Assembly: GCA_015499995.1 (NCBI GenBank)
Contig: JADNRV010000052.1
Coordinates: 62,001-126,000, forward strand
Length of the DNA: 64,000 nucleotides
Reading direction: 5' to 3'
Source of the DNA: Flammula alnicola
Lineage: Eukaryota > Basidiomycota > Agaricomycetes > Agaricales > Strophariaceae
The notes beneath the pieces are model-generated. The model was not told where the DNA came from and made no database searches. It saw only the letters and a program-made list of their open reading frames with translations. Below, piece after piece: positions 24,183-37,106 of this stretch; the first letter of the stretch is position 1, and every line of letters begins with the position of its first letter. Position numbers and translations under genes: made by a program.

Positions 24183-26479
24183 ATGCGAGAGCTATCGCGC
24201 CTCTTCCCTGTCCGCTCTGTTTCCGTAGGCTTTTTATTGGGATGCGGCTTTGGGGCCAAGCTACAACCCAACGTTCTCTCGTCCCTCTCACTGCGCGTTG
24301 GGCCACAGAGTTCAAACAACTTGATTCCGGGGGACATCGCAGGAGGTCCTATCTTCCTTTCCTCAGGACCATATGCTAAGACGACGGTCTTCAGACCTGA
24401 ATCATCGAACGACTCCGCTCGTCCTCTTCTCAGTCCACCCTTCGTGATCTCCCCTATCCAGTACTCTGTCAAGCCTACCCCTACTCGACTTTCCGACAAT
24501 ACATTCTACCTCGGTCCTCAGGCCAAACCCATCAACACCTCTTCCAGAATCAAATTCAATGCCCATAACTCGACCGATCTGAAATTCTGCCTGAATCCAT
24601 CATTTAAAACCACTCACAATGCGTCACCCACTCATCCTTTTCGTCTTCGGAAGCTTACCATCCCTGTCAAAGGACTCGATCTGGATACTATGTGCGACGT
24701 CGACGAGGAATCTGCCGGTGTACATTCGGCCACCGGTGCCCTCCCGGATATCAAGTCTATGATTCAGGGTATTTGGACCATTGATTTACTTCTTTGGACC
24801 ATTTCGGCCGTATTCTCTTCGACCACCCTCGTTCGCGCGGCACTCCTTCTTTGTGTTTCTGACGTCGTTGAACTTCCATGGGAGACCACATTTCTGGCGA
24901 CTCGACCCTCCGCTATCATTGGTCTCATCCTTTATGTTATGTGGGGTCTCTGCATGAAGGCGGCCTTCGGAGGTGTAACTGTCCTCAGGCACATCAGCAT
25001 AATACTGCGTTGGGCTTTCTGTGCTCTGGTCTACTTGGTCGATTTGTACGATATTTGTCTTCTATATGCAGAGCATGTCATTCAGCTTCTCTGCTGGGAG
25101 CTACTCTATGGCATCCTCGCTATTTTTACCTATTCGTTCCTTTTGATCGACACCCTGGTCTCTGCTTTCTTTTACCCGTCGCCTCCTCCGGCACACTGGA
25201 ATCGTCGGAAACTCAGGCTTCTAGAGCGTTTCCAACAGAAGGAAATTATCCTTCAGGACACGCAGTCGGTTCCACTCTATTCATCGAATCTCCCCTCGCC
25301 CAAAGAAGTTGTCGAGGTGCACGACGACGATAGTTGCAACGCGTTCAAATATGATCCTATTCGATACGTACCCATTAAGGTGATCAAACGAACAGATGTT
25401 GCTGACGTGTTCGTTGTGGTCCACAAGGTCACCGCACAGAAGCTGGTGTATCGGGTGGCTGGTCTCAAGGGACCCAATCGGCAGAGCATCGTCCGGGAGC
25501 TGTACGCTTTGACTCGTGTTCAGAAATGCATATGGTGTCCGCACTTGATGCATAGTCTCAACGATGGCGCGTACCTCCATGTCCTCACGGTTGGTTTTTT
25601 CTGAACGTGCGTCTCAATTGGGTTCTGATGGCATTCTTCCAGGAATACTATCCTCGCGGGAACTTGCGCGATTACATGGAAGAATTGGGTGGATGTCTCG
25701 ACCGACGATTCGCAGAATTCTACCTTGCTGAATTGGTGACGAAACATGCCTCATTACTTTCTATCGACGCCTCTGATTTTATGATAGCTCATTGCCATCC
25801 GGGCCATACACGAACGAGGGATCATGCATTGCCGCATATCTCTCGAAAACATCTTAATAAATGACGACCGACATCTCGTGATCTCGAACTTCAGTCATTC
25901 GACGCCCATCAGAACTATAATCAAGGAACCTCAAGAGTGGGACGACATCGCACAGGCCCAGAGTTATAGTAAATCCGATTACTACCACATGGCTTTGGTC
26001 TACCATGAGATGGTTTCTGGCTGCGTATGTTTGACCTCTTGCATTTGCAACTTCACTGATTGACCGAGCCGTTTCTTACCTTCAGGCCCTCGAATTTATT
26101 AGTCCTTCTGTCCACGTTCCCGTAGCTGTTCAAATTGACCATTTACAAGAGATGACGGAGGACGATATCTCCTTTATAACGATGGTGTGTCGTCTTTTCC
26201 TTCTGGCCTATGGATTAGTCGTGACGGCCACCTTTAGATAATTGACAGTGAATTTCCTGCCAGAGACCGTTCTATCCTACGCATGGAGTCACATCCCGTA
26301 TTTCAGCACATGTGAGCGTCCCTCTTTCTCTCTTTTTATTTTATTTTTATTTTTACGTGTTTAATGTTTCAATTTCTAGCGATTTGGATGCAGTGAGCCA
26401 GCGGGCCGTCGGTATCCCTCGCGCTCGCCGTCTCCCTAAAAGAAACACACCCACTCTTTCGTTCACTTCAAGCACGTAG
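24183..26479 (+). CDS. membrane-anchored protein-kinase-like protein (predicted pseudokinase)
   Basis: Exons are about 24183-25589, 25643-25735, 25788-26024, 26086-26184 and two short final exons ending at 26479. All introns are GT-AG and in phase. Residues about 205-330 hold four hydrophobic segments likely to span a membrane. A kinase-like domain follows. The helix-C glutamate (IVRELYAL), hinge-like HVLTEYYPRGNLRDYM and an HRD-region helix (AIRAIHERGIMHC) are present. The essential residues are not. The VAIK lysine position reads YRVAGL, the HRD Asp is replaced (MHCRISLENIL), and DFG reads SNFSHS. It should therefore fold like a kinase without phosphotransfer, perhaps as a membrane scaffold. 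The start is uncertain, because a Met at about 24690 is a reasonable alternative and residues 1-170 look low in complexity. No specific family name is assigned. Confidence 0.75.
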
Positions 26480-27455
26480 ACCGCGGAGTAGATGCGTCAG
26501 AAGCAGAAGGGAAACGATCCAGCCTCTAACTACTGGACTGGGGGTAACACAAGCGAGCGCGAGATATTGCTCTGTCGTTGAGACTATTCAGGCGGTGACG
26601 GGAAAGATTGACCTGCGACTTCACATTTGAAGCCCGATCTGGACTCTTTCTCTTTATTGTTTGTTTGTGGCTCTGCGGGTGATCCTTGTGTTTGCTCTGT
26701 TACTTCGGTACGGTGGTGAATGGGTTGGGTTGGCTTGTCGTCTCTGTTTGACTATCTCGGTGTTTCCCCACCACGCTTTTTTCTTTCTTTCTTTTCCATT
26801 TCGGCTTCTACTTCTGAAAATGGTCCACGGTATCGGTTCTGTAGCTTTCTTGAATATTTTCCCGATATTTTCCAGGATGCCTCTCTTTCCTTTTTTGCTT
26901 CTCGGTGCTCTACCTATCGTTCAGTTATATATTCTTACTATCTACTTAGTATCCTTCAATCTAGCCTTCTTTATTACCAACACGTCGAGAGGTATTTTGG
27001 TAACGGTTGATATATCAGATTTCAGTACGGAAGTCCGAGGCCAAGTGAGGCGTTCAAGAGAGCCCATCAAAAAAAGAGAAACATGATTTTAGTTTCCTAT
27101 TTGGGACGCCTTCTCTTCGCTTATCCCACCACCTCAACACGCAGAAATGCAGTCCTTCAACTCATGAATGGACTTCAATTCTGCCAATCCTTATTCACAA
27201 ATGTCCTGCTTTTATATTTCCAACTTTCAGCAGGTCAACTTGCATCAAAGCAAACGGATTCTGCGGTCAAAATTAGCTCCTGTCTCAATTTCAAATTTGT
27301 TGGTTGTCGTCCTCCTTGTCTTCACTTAATCGGTACCTCAGTAGCAGGTAAGAGGTCCAACAAAGCCTTTATCTGAACTCGTCGACTAATTCCCGATTTT
27401 ACAGCTTATTCTATAGACTGTCAGCGGCAGCAGTGAATCTGTTGATACTTTTGCT
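26480..27455. other. intergenic, T/C-rich
   Basis: No gene is supported. A hydrophobic plus-strand frame at 26661-27086 comes from T-rich sequence and has no Met context, introns or homology, so it is probably untranslated 3' sequence of the pseudokinase gene. Confidence 0.4.
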
Positions 27456-30400
27456 ATGGCTTCGTCTCAAGCCTTGCCGGAGCCAATGAACTCCTCGCCA
27501 CACCATTCGAAAGTAAAGGTCACTATCGCCCTTGCAGATTCAACCTTTGTTGCTGGGGCGCACGTCTCAGGAAAGGTGGAGATGGAATGCAGAGCGGACA
27601 GAGGGCTGGGTATTGGGATATTGATGATTGAGCTTTTTGCGATTCAAGGTACGTTCCTCGTTTATTGTCTGGCCTATCTAACCCGACTGTACTTGTAGAA
27701 TTGACATCCAGGGACCATTCGGCAACATCAACGTTTCTCCATAGCCGTCGTCTCTTTCAAGGTCCGGGCTTGCCTCCATCAAACGCTGTCCAGGCACATC
27801 CTATGCCCGGAGACCCTCCTCTGCCTCAACATTATTACCAGGCGCGCAGAGGTCATTCGACTTTCCTCTTTCGCATTCCTATTCCCGCATCATCGCCTTC
27901 TTCTATTTCATTCGGATCCGGATTGGCCAAAGTCCTTTATGAACTTCGAGCAAGTGTAGGTGTTTATTGGAAGAACGAGAAGCGGCTTGTCGTGGATAAA
28001 CGTCCCATTGACGTTGTGGAAGCGTACCCGTACGAGGAGACCTATCTTGGAAAGGTGCCGGAGGGCATCGTTGTTGGCGAGAACGGCAAGTTGTGGATGC
28101 AGGGCAAAATGGTCGGCAGTGTGGTTGTAGCAGGCGAAAGTGCATGTCTAGAACTGCAAGTCAAAAACCACTCGAATAAGAAGGTGCCCTTGCTTCATTT
28201 GTCTGCAGTCCAAAGGTTGATAATAATTCCAGAATACCGGCTTGACCTTGACTCTTACACGGACCCTCTATTTACCGGGTTCAGCTACTGGACAACGACC
28301 GACACCAGTGCAAATTTCAGATACCCTGACAACGGTTCCGTTCCGCGGGCCCGAGTACATTATACCCTCAGGAGCGGAAGGCGTTGCCAATTTGGTATTT
28401 GATGTACCGAAGCATGCTCAAGGGGTTAGAGGAGGCACTTTAGACGGCGAAGAATCTGAAGGAGGCCTTGGACCACGCCATACCGAATCTCTTTTCGAGA
28501 TAAAATGCAAGGTGGAGGTTAAGCTGACCATGGGCATGGGCAGGTACGTTTGCCTGTCGTCTTGATGATCATTTCTGATGTCGGCGTTTTATTGCGATCG
28601 TCTTTAGTAAGGATGTTGTGCTGGAGATACCTGTGGAAGTTGTGCATCCGACCGCTCTTCCTTCTCCACAACAACCGCCAGGACCATTTTCCCAAGCCTA
28701 CCCGCCACCGGAGTCCATGCTCAACGTTGCCCCATATCCCGACTATAACCCATATTATGCCGCCCAGCCCATGTCTTCAGCTCCATTAAGCATGCCATAT
28801 ATCGACCCCATTAATAATCAGGTCTGGCTACCACCGCCGCCGCCGATACCAACACATACACCTCTAGGATACCTATACAGTTCTCAGTCTCCAATCCAGC
28901 CTGATTTATATCAGCCGCCTTTGCAACCTTACGCCATGCCACAACCGTACTACGGGTCTCCACAGCCGCAGCAGAATCTGTTCGTTCCTTTGGAAAGTCC
29001 AGTTGGTCTCGCTGAGTATATTCCTCGCCCTTCCAGTGCTGCTCCAGTCACGTCAGCCTCGGAAGTTCCTCCGCCCATATTGCCGGGCCTGCCTGCTCTT
29101 CTTCCGCCAACATCTTTGCTGCCGTTGCGCCAGCTAAACCAGCCCCAAGATCACATTGCTGCGGAGCAGCTCGAACCGGAAGCTGGCAAAGGTGAACGAG
29201 CACTGCGCGTCACCCAGCACCTGCGGCTGTCGTCGAGAAATCGATCCGTGTCTCCTCAGAGTCATCGTTATCCTCTTCCAGCACCGTTGGGGCATATCAA
29301 CGAGGTTCAGGTGCAAGACCCGTCTAGCGCAGCCACCACAGTAGGAACGTCGTCTAATGCGGGGCCTCTTCGACTCCGGAACCTTCCTCCGCCACCTGGG
29401 TTGTCGAGGGCAGAGAATTTGTCAATATCTCCGCCTCCTGTGGGCGGAGCGGTTGTGCACTCGCCGCGGCCGCAGCTTACACCCAAACATTCTTTCACTC
29501 GCGATCCGATTCTTGGCGCGACAAGTAAGAGTGTGAGGGTCGAAGAGCTGGAGAAAATGGCGGATGAGGTGGCCAGGAAGAGTCAGGACCTTTCGTGTGA
29601 TTTACCGAAAGGCATCAGGCATCTTTTAAATGCTGCTGAAACTGAAGTCAACGTCAACAAGACTTTACCTGGACCACCAGTACCCTCTGGCAAAAACCTT
29701 CTTTCTCCACCTACTCGTGCGAGAGCAGATCTCTACTTTGCTGGACAAGACCCTCCTGTGCCAGAGACTTCGCCTCTTCCCTCAGACCAAACACCTCCTA
29801 CACCTGCATTATTGGCTGTACTACCTTCTCGTCAACTACGAGCTGACCGAAACGAGCTGAAGACGGAGAACGGGCTCGATGCTCTCGAACGACGCCTCCT
29901 AGCAGAGGTTGGCACGCGCAAACTCGACACACGTCACTTGCACAAGGACCAGAGACCAGATGTACGAGGTGTGCTGCCTATCGACACCGCGTTAACGCTG
30001 CATGGGACTACTTCGATACCCATACCGCAGAAGAGTCCGGAGCCCCTGCACGATTCTGCGATTTCGAGTTTGACGCTTGCTGGCGGGTTGGGTGGCGACG
30101 ATTCGGATGGAGAATTCGATGGACGGACGCATAGAGCTGGCAGGTCGAGGAGCGGATCCAGTGATGGCAGAGACGGGATGAGGTCCGGTTTGCATATGCA
30201 TATGCGAGAACGGGCGCAGGTTAGCTCACCGCCGAAGACATCGAACACAGAGAGGGAAAAGGCGAGAGAGAAGGAAGAGAAGAACAAGGCAGAGCTGGAG
30301 AAGGCCAAGGAGAAGGAGAAGAGTAAAGAGGGCAAGACGAGCGGAAAGAAGAAGGATCGTTCGAGCAATAAATCAGCTGCGAAAGGACGGGTTGCTGCGT

Positions 30401-31892
30401 GGCTGGGTGGGATCGACCCAGACGTACCTCCTCAAGAACAGATCATTCCACCTAGTCCTAGCGTTCTTCGGGACCCTCATTCTCCACTCGAACTAGCAGA
30501 TGATAATGGGGTTCAACCTTCGCCGCTTTCTGCTCCTGAGCCTTTGGCTGCTCCTGAAGCTAAAGCGGAAGCCCCGAAAGGTATTTCTGCATCTCCAAAT
30601 CCTCGCTCGTCAGGATTTGTGCCTATCGCAACGCTTAAAAGGAATAGTATCCAAGCTCCACCCCTGCTACTACGGGATACCTCTGTGACAGCGGATGCGA
30701 GAAGGGTTCAGGATATTTGGTCGTCAGCATCCCCTCCTGCACCTACACTACCAGCTCCTAAATTTTCTCTCGCTATCTCGCCAGTCGTGCCACCTTTGTC
30801 CATCAGAACGGATCGAAGAGTATCACCTCCATCGTCTAAAGCAACACCAGCAGATCCGAGGTCGAATAAACCCAACATGCCTCTCTCTTACTCCGCCGCC
30901 GCACGCAACGTATGGAAGACGGCAGAAGTCGTTCAAGCTAATGCCGTATCTCCGCCCCCGCCTAACAAAGACCCTGTCTATCCTCCGCTGAAGGGTCGAG
31001 TACCGACGGTGTTTCCTCTTCCCAAACCTATTGATCCTGAGGTTAAATACGACATCCGGTCAGCGCGTGGCGGCAGAGGCGGCAAGGTTACCGCTGTCGC
31101 CAATCTTTGGTCATCCGGGGCCATCAGCAGCGACGTCCAAGGGAAAGGAGTTCCGAAACGTCTGTATTCTGTAGAGCAACTTCCGCCTCCGTCGAAACCC
31201 CTACGTATGGAAAAGAAGCTATTTTCAGCGGCTGTGATGACCCCTGCTCCTCCTGTTCCCAAGCAAGTTCCGCGTGCGTCTGGCAGCGGTGCCAGTCCCG
31301 CGAAGCCGCTGAACGAAGCCCAGAAACGTCCAGACTCGCGCGGTGTCTTTTTTGCCTCCAAATCTCCCAATTCAGGCCCAGCTCCGAAGAGGATGCTCTC
31401 ATCGACGGCTCTTTCAACGCCAAGCAGTCGGCCTGAAGCAGGCAGGTCAGGCCAATCTGCGGAGGCTTTAGTTTATAAACGGCCAGCGACGGCGATGGCC
31501 AAACCCTATTCGTTGCACGGTAAAGTCGCACCCACGAATCTCTCGACACCTACTTCCTCCGACACTAAATTACACGGACTTGGGCTTGCCGCGAAGGGCG
31601 CGAAACCCGTTATCAAGCGACGTCAGACCCTGCCGTTGTGTCTTCTTCGCATGCCGTTCCTACCCTTTCTTCTACCGCATCCCTCGCCCGACCACAGATC
31701 TCGGGTGTTCAGACGCCTCTTCGACCTGTAAAGCTGCCGACAACGTTATCGGCGCCCAGCTTGACCGCCTCTGGGAACATAACGGATGCTCCGCGGCCCG
31801 CTTCTCCCAGCAAACCTCCAGAGCTTGCGTTTGGGCAAGCCCGGCTTAGAGACCTCATTAAGAAGTACCAAGGACAAGGGCAAAAGACGTAA
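27456..31892 (+). CDS. arrestin-domain protein with very long proline/serine-rich tail (frame break near 3' end)
   Basis: Exons 27456-27648, 27699-28183, 28233-28543 and 28608 onward join in frame. The first three give arrestin N and C lobes (VTIALADSTFVAGAHVSGKV, LFAIQ, YELRASVGVYWKN, GRPTPVQ-type linker, ESLFEIKCKVEVKLTMGMG, VVLEIPVEVVHP). Such alpha-arrestins act as adaptors that bring Rsp5-type ubiquitin ligases to membrane transporters. A tail of about 1,000 residues follows. It is Pro/Ser-rich, with several PPxY-like stretches and a Lys/Glu block (EREKAREKEEKNKAELEKAK) around 30250-30330. The long frame would stop at 31731. However, from about 31620 the protein-like reading lies one base back, in a frame ending ARLRDLIKKYQGQGQKT at 31892. 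No intron fits this switch, so I annotate to 31892 with one frame break. Confidence 0.75.
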
Positions 31893-32411
31893 AGATTGTC
31901 TACATTTCGTACAGCATCGTCTCATTTCTCGCAATTAAACTTTGGATTATTGGGTGGATTGCTGCATATCTAGTTATTCTGTTTTGTTCTGCGGGTCGAC
32001 GTTTACTTATCTTTCCTTCTACCTCTTTCTTGTTTGTTTCGCACCTCTTTTCGCATTTCATGGATCTTGACGCATTTTGTTGTTGTATTGTATGTAATGA
32101 ATTTTACGACCGATATTTAATGAGTATTTCAAAATTCTAGAGGCAAGCGTCGGCGTCACGACATCCAGGGTGTTTACGGAAACGTAGCGGGTAAGTAATA
32201 GGTATAACTCGAGCATACTAGTGTTTGTGGATGTAGAGTGACTATTACGGGGTTAGTAGTACAACAATGGTGGGTCAAACTCTATGGGGGTGTACTTAGA
32301 TATATAATACATATGGCAAGACGTGAAGCGGAGCCCACGAATGAGATCACAGAGATGGGCCTGCGTGATAATTTACAGTTCTGAAGGAGAGGAGGCAATG
32401 GTATGGTGCAA
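31893..32411. other. convergent 3' untranslated interval
   Basis: The arrestin gene (plus) and the serine-rich gene (minus) end towards each other across this interval. Nothing else is recognisable. Confidence 0.5.
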
Positions 32412-33371
32412 TTACTGGGTAGCGTCGTCCGTTAGGATGTCGATGTGAAACTGGCGCCAATCGATCTTTGCCGGGGCGTCCCATTCATCTTGATCTTCTA
32501 GGATCGGCTCAGCTGCGAGGCTGGGCTCCTCTTCGACTATCCAGAAAAACTCGGACTTTTCCTGGCTTGGAGGAGGAGGACGGTATTGCAAGGAGGATCG
32601 CCGAGAGCGTGAAGGAAGCGGCATGGTGTGGATGGAGGTTGGGCGATCGCGGCGAGCGAAGAGAAGGGAAGATCGATTGGACGACGAGCCAGTGAGGGAC
32701 AAGAATGATTCGCGTTTTGGCGTTCCCGATGGCGAGCTATCCGAGGATAGATCGATGAACATTGACCGAGCATCTGGCGAGGACGTAAAAGGATCAATGG
32801 GATGATGAAGAGCCGGACTTGAGTGTGGCGTTAAGCATGTTTTAGAATGATAACATTAAAATAACGCTTACCTTCCATTGGGCGCAGATGGTGTATACGG
32901 CCCCCCTGCGGTTATCCAGACATCCAGTGAGGAATCAGTGGACTCGAAAAATCGAGAGCTTCGGCTGCTTCTCCTAGACGACGAGGACATGGTCGAGTTC
33001 TCGTGGCCAGAAGCAGAGATCATACGGTCGAACAACCGTGAGGAGAAGGAAACAAAGGACGACCGCCTCCGCTTCTCACGAGGCTTGGGCGTGGAGGTAT
33101 GAACAATCATCGACGTGGGTCGTAAGCGGCGTGGAGTAATATCGGCAAGAGTGCGCCGGGTGGATGAGGAGGAGGAGGCAGTTTGAATGAAGGACTCTGA
33201 GGAAGTGCGGGAAGATGACGAGCGACGGGTGGTGACTGCGCGAAACCCGGAGGCAAAGAAATCCGAATAGCCTCTGAGCCCGTTCGGCGGCGGCTGCATG
33301 GTGGGGAAAGGGGGGAGGACGACGCCTGTGGGGACAAACAAAGGAGGTTCGGTATAACTTATATATGTCAA
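32412..33371 (-). CDS. serine/arginine-rich hypothetical protein
   Basis: Two exons, 33371-32872 and 32817-32412, are joined through a 54 nt GT-AG intron (phase 2) to give about 301 residues. The N-terminal part is proline-rich, followed by long runs of serine with arginine (about residues 45-160), several RRSS-type sites suitable for basophilic kinases, and an acidic, tryptophan-containing C-terminus (DEWDAPAKIDWRQFHIDIL) that looks the most conserved. No domain is recognised. The clean splice join across two serine-rich exons and the convergent position support a real gene. It is likely disordered and possibly phosphorylated. Function is unknown. Confidence 0.65.
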
Positions 33372-34214
33372 GTGGCGGTGGAGTCGACAACTTTAATGTT
33401 AAGGGCAAGGGTAATTTCCCCGTTAACTCAACGGCGCGATCAGGTTCCATCAGGGGTCGATTCCCGGAAGCAATCACTTCCAAGTGCGTTTGGTAACCCA
33501 CCTTTTTCCCAAGGGTGCAACCAACATGCACAGCACCTTCACGCCGATTATCAGAGGCATGTGGGCTTCGAAAAAAGATCTTGTAACGAACTAGTTAGTT
33601 ATTGGGCCCTCCTTTCTTGATATGTTTGTGCATCAAACACATACAGCTGTCCGTCGGTCGCAGGCGCGGAACATTGAACTATTCTTTGCTTGATTCGACC
33701 TGTCCAAGAATGAGGCTGATTTACTCAGGAGGAGAGTCCACACAGGAGCTCAATGCATGGGTGCGGTACCTGCGTTTCTCATCAGTTGCCTGATGCCGAA
33801 TCCTGCCGGACAATCAGCAAGTTCAGGAAGCACCAAGTCGTCGGTATTCTAAACATACATATGTCGATAGGAGAGCGCAGAAGCTCCTTGTGGATGATAC
33901 CATATGTATCCATTCATGAATTTCCACTCTTGTAGGAGGTGCGATCCGACTGAGAAATGTCGGAAGCAATGCTCTTTTTCGCTTTAACACGGGGTCTTGA
34001 AAGCTTGCGCGGTGTCTCTGAAATTCCGCGACGGTAAGGCCTTCACTCGTAGCCGGCTACACGCCTTGGGTGACTGCCCATTCGCGACGAATATCTTCAT
34101 GACTATGGCATTGGGAGCCGTATACTATCAAGCGATGTCCACCTCTTATGAAATTCTGTCCGGAGATCTTGCGAAGAGATAACTATCATCGAGGCTAAAG
34201 TCGCGCAATACAAG
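33372..34214. other. intergenic
   Basis: No gene is supported. Overlapping short frames occur in several phases without splice signals. Confidence 0.35.
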
Positions 34215-35311
34215 TCAATTCAAATATTGATTGGGACTAAGAGAGGAGAAAGAGAAGTGCGTACTTGGCAATGACACGCATCGCGAAGTAGCGCCGTGAT
34301 AGCGGGCACGCCTGACCAGAGCCCGAGAGGTATGTAGATTTACCTCGCGCCACGGCAGCATATGCAGTAATAGACAAGCCTGCATTGGATGAGCCATTTG
34401 CATTATTGTCGGATATGATTCATAAATGACATATCCCGCGATGGGGTGTGTATCTCGAGCAATTCGGAAATTGAAAGAATGGAATTAAGGACATCATGAA
34501 CGCACCATTATGACCATACACAATGACCGATATGTAACCTTAACTTTAACGGTGCGGCACCTAACTCATTTGAAATTTTGATATGTATCTATTAACGAAG
34601 AGTTGTCAGCAGACTGACGAAGCGGCGCCCTCCGTATACAGCCGCTCACCTCTCTTCGGTTCAGTCATAGTGTATTGATGGAAGATCTATTGTCCTCATG
34701 TCGATGACATCAAATTGGTGATAATATGTCAGTAAAAGCCCGTTGATCGTTGATCCATAATATAATGCGGAAACCCGACTGAATCAGAGTCCTCGAGGAC
34801 AAATGTCTGGGATTCTTTGTCGACGACGCGCGAAAAGCTGCTATACAGTAGATAACCAATAGAAGTGAGTCAAAGAAGAGAGCAATTCTCAAGAGCCATG
34901 AATAGAAGCAGCTCTGGCCGTATGAAAAGTCATGATGGAGGTTTCAGATACACGGCGTGTCGCAGCTGTATGTGAGGCAGAGGCCCACTTGCGTTCGTTG
35001 TTCAGGATACAAGAACATCACTGAAAACTGCCCCAGTTGATGATCATCCGAGGCAATGATATTATCACACTGGCCAAAAACACGACCAAGACAACAAAAT
35101 AACACCCACGAGAATTGCACAAGTTCCGACATCGGCGGGAAGAGTGGGACCCAAGGTCCAATAGATCACGAAAGAAGTTGCTAATTAGTTGCAGTGGCGT
35201 ACATTTTGAAGGCAGGAGGCGATAGAGCGCCGTCGTCAGCAGACGCTGCGTCTGCATTATAAATCGACCTATTTTACAGATGCTATCAGAAAAATTGACA
35301 TTAATCGACAA
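34215..35311 (-). pseudogene. possible decayed multi-pass membrane-protein gene
   Basis: Several consecutive minus-strand frames carry hydrophobic segments. Examples are GCYFVVLVVFLASVIISL near 35100, the VFGQCDN stretch near 35070, and FFDSLLLVIYCIAAFRA near 34850 followed by a polar loop. The order and spacing recall agaric seven-helix proteins of the DUF6533 type, but I cannot join the pieces through consistent introns in one frame. It is either a decayed copy or a gene whose structure I have not resolved. Confidence 0.22.
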
Positions 35312-35401
35312 GTCCCATAGGACACCATGAGGAGTTGCGAAATCACCGTAACGAGCAGCATGTAAAGGTTTCCATAAATACGTCGGTACGCGGGGCCTGG
35401 T

Positions 35402-35787
35402 TTACTTTTTAGCACTTTGGGCCTGTTCATTGGCTCGCGCAAGCCTATCCTTTTGTGCCTCAGCGATGACCCGCCTTTGGTTGAAGTAGTCAATCTACGT
35501 GATGGAGAGAAAAGAAACGGGCACGCAAAATCATATGGTCAGTCAATCCTCGACCGAGGCCGGTAAACCAACATAGAACAGACTCGACATACCCAGCTTT
35601 TCGCGCAGTTTGCTTCATATAGTTTCTTCTCCCTCGAGCAGGCCTTTCCTTCCTCGCCTGCTTTCACGACCCCAACGCCATCCAAACACGCAAAATACGC
35701 GTCCCGCGTTTCCCAGCACTTCTGTCTATTTTCTCGGTTGGGAGCAGATGAGTCTTCTTGGTTTGAGCTGCCCGAGAACCATCCCAT
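35402..35787 (-). CDS. coa6: cytochrome c oxidase assembly factor COA6
   Basis: COA6 is a small twin-cysteine protein of the mitochondrial intermembrane space that delivers copper to the Cox2 CuA site during complex IV assembly. Exon 1 (35787-35593, 65 codons) encodes a CX9C motif (CWETRDAYFAC) and a CX10C motif (CSREKKLYEANC) ending AKSW. A GT-AG intron of about 98 nt follows. Exon 2 (35494-35402) encodes DYFNQRRVIAEAQKDRLARA and the stop. The total is 95 residues, normal for the family. The CX9C-CX10C spacing separates COA6/COX12-type proteins from ordinary twin CX9C proteins. There is no signal peptide, as expected for Mia40-dependent import. Confidence 0.92.
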
Positions 35788-37106
35788 GGTTAGGAGAGAC
35801 TTGCGGAATGTAAGACTGACGCGATGAGTTCAACGTTGTTGAGGAAAGAGTGCACAAATATTAAAATAATATTTTCCCAAGCCACGAGCAACCTATCCAA
35901 ATTGGTCACGTGCACGCCCTTCTCGCAAGTTCTGAATTCAAGTTGAAGTTGAAGCTTCACGCATCACCACCCTAGCTCCCGCCCTGGTCCTCGTATCAAC
36001 GAGAAATGGGTATCAATTCTCAGCAAGTGCAAGGCCATTCGGCTTTTGATCTGTATTACCATCTTGCGACGCTGGAGGTTACTGACAAGAGGAGTGACTG
36101 AAAAAGATAAAAATACGTACTCACCCTCAGTTCATTACCCTCAACAGCAAGCATACATCGATGGAGTCCTCAGGCCTCACCCTTAAAACTAAATGAAGGC
36201 AAGAAACGCATACCGGCGTTGCAAAGGTTCGTTTACTGACTTGATGTTGTCTAGTTCCTCACTTTTTCCCTTTCAACACCCCGCAGCTACCCGCCTTTCA
36301 GAGGCCGTTCGGACTCCCATCCTGTGCATCGAACGCTAGTTGGGACGCCATAACTACTGCCAAATCCAAGACATAGTCCCCTTCATCTTCGAGGGCGGTT
36401 CAAATTTAGAACACTATCTTGCGTGACTTGTCTAATCAGCGGACGGACACAGCACCCACGTATAAGTAGTTTCACAGGTCTTCCATCATCAGCCGACTAG
36501 AAACGATTCCCATCCTTGCGTCGATTTTAGCCTCATGCTGCTGCTGTTCTGTGCGTTCAATCGGCAATGCAAAACATAACTCCGAAGGCATTACATGACC
36601 GCCAGACGGGTGTTTATGTGGAGATCTGCTGACCCATCAAATTACACGACTTCAACTTTGACAGGGTGCATCTTCCCATCGATTGAGACCGAGAGTCTGT
36701 CTTTCTTCCGTCCTTCTTGTGGATTGGGCCATCTCGACGTTGGAAAGCTATAAAGTTGATCGTCTCTTCTCTTTCATGCACCGTACTTACCTTGTCATAG
36801 GGGGTTGTTTGATCTATACCACTCCGTCGATGATTATCTGTCTTTAAGGTCGGGCGCTTGTTTCATTCACACCAGGAACGCTTCTCAATCCTAACATTAA
36901 TAAATTGATAGAACTGTGCCTCACAATCATGCCAAGGCTCTTCAATTGATTCGCGCAGCTGACTTGAGGCTAGTTTCGAATCGACAGGCGCAATAAATAA
37001 GACATTGTGGTGTTGAGATCCGAAGGGTTTCTGACATGGCCAATTCGTGAGCGTTTTCGATCCCCCATGATCATCTAAGCTGCGTGCTAACAGACACTCC
37101 TATAGG
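35788..37106. other. intergenic between coa6 and the NLR gene
   Basis: Upstream region for both divergent genes. No coding region is supported. A short frame after the ATG at about 36006 stops within about 35 codons. Confidence 0.4.

Noticed and set aside
26661..27086. Hydrophobic 141-codon frame resembling a membrane protein
   Set aside because: The hydrophobicity comes from T/C-rich sequence just after the pseudokinase stop; no conserved pattern or introns.
29934..30368. 144-codon minus-strand frame inside the arrestin gene
   Set aside because: Antisense shadow of the lysine/glutamate-rich part of the arrestin tail.
31600..31640. Programmed -1 ribosomal frameshift in the arrestin gene
   Set aside because: No X-XXY-YYZ slippery heptamer at the switch; a missing base is the simpler explanation.
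33411..33490. tRNA-like segment with A-box-like and B-box-like motifs
   Set aside because: The B-box lacks the invariant TTC, and no 7 bp acceptor stem can be formed around it.
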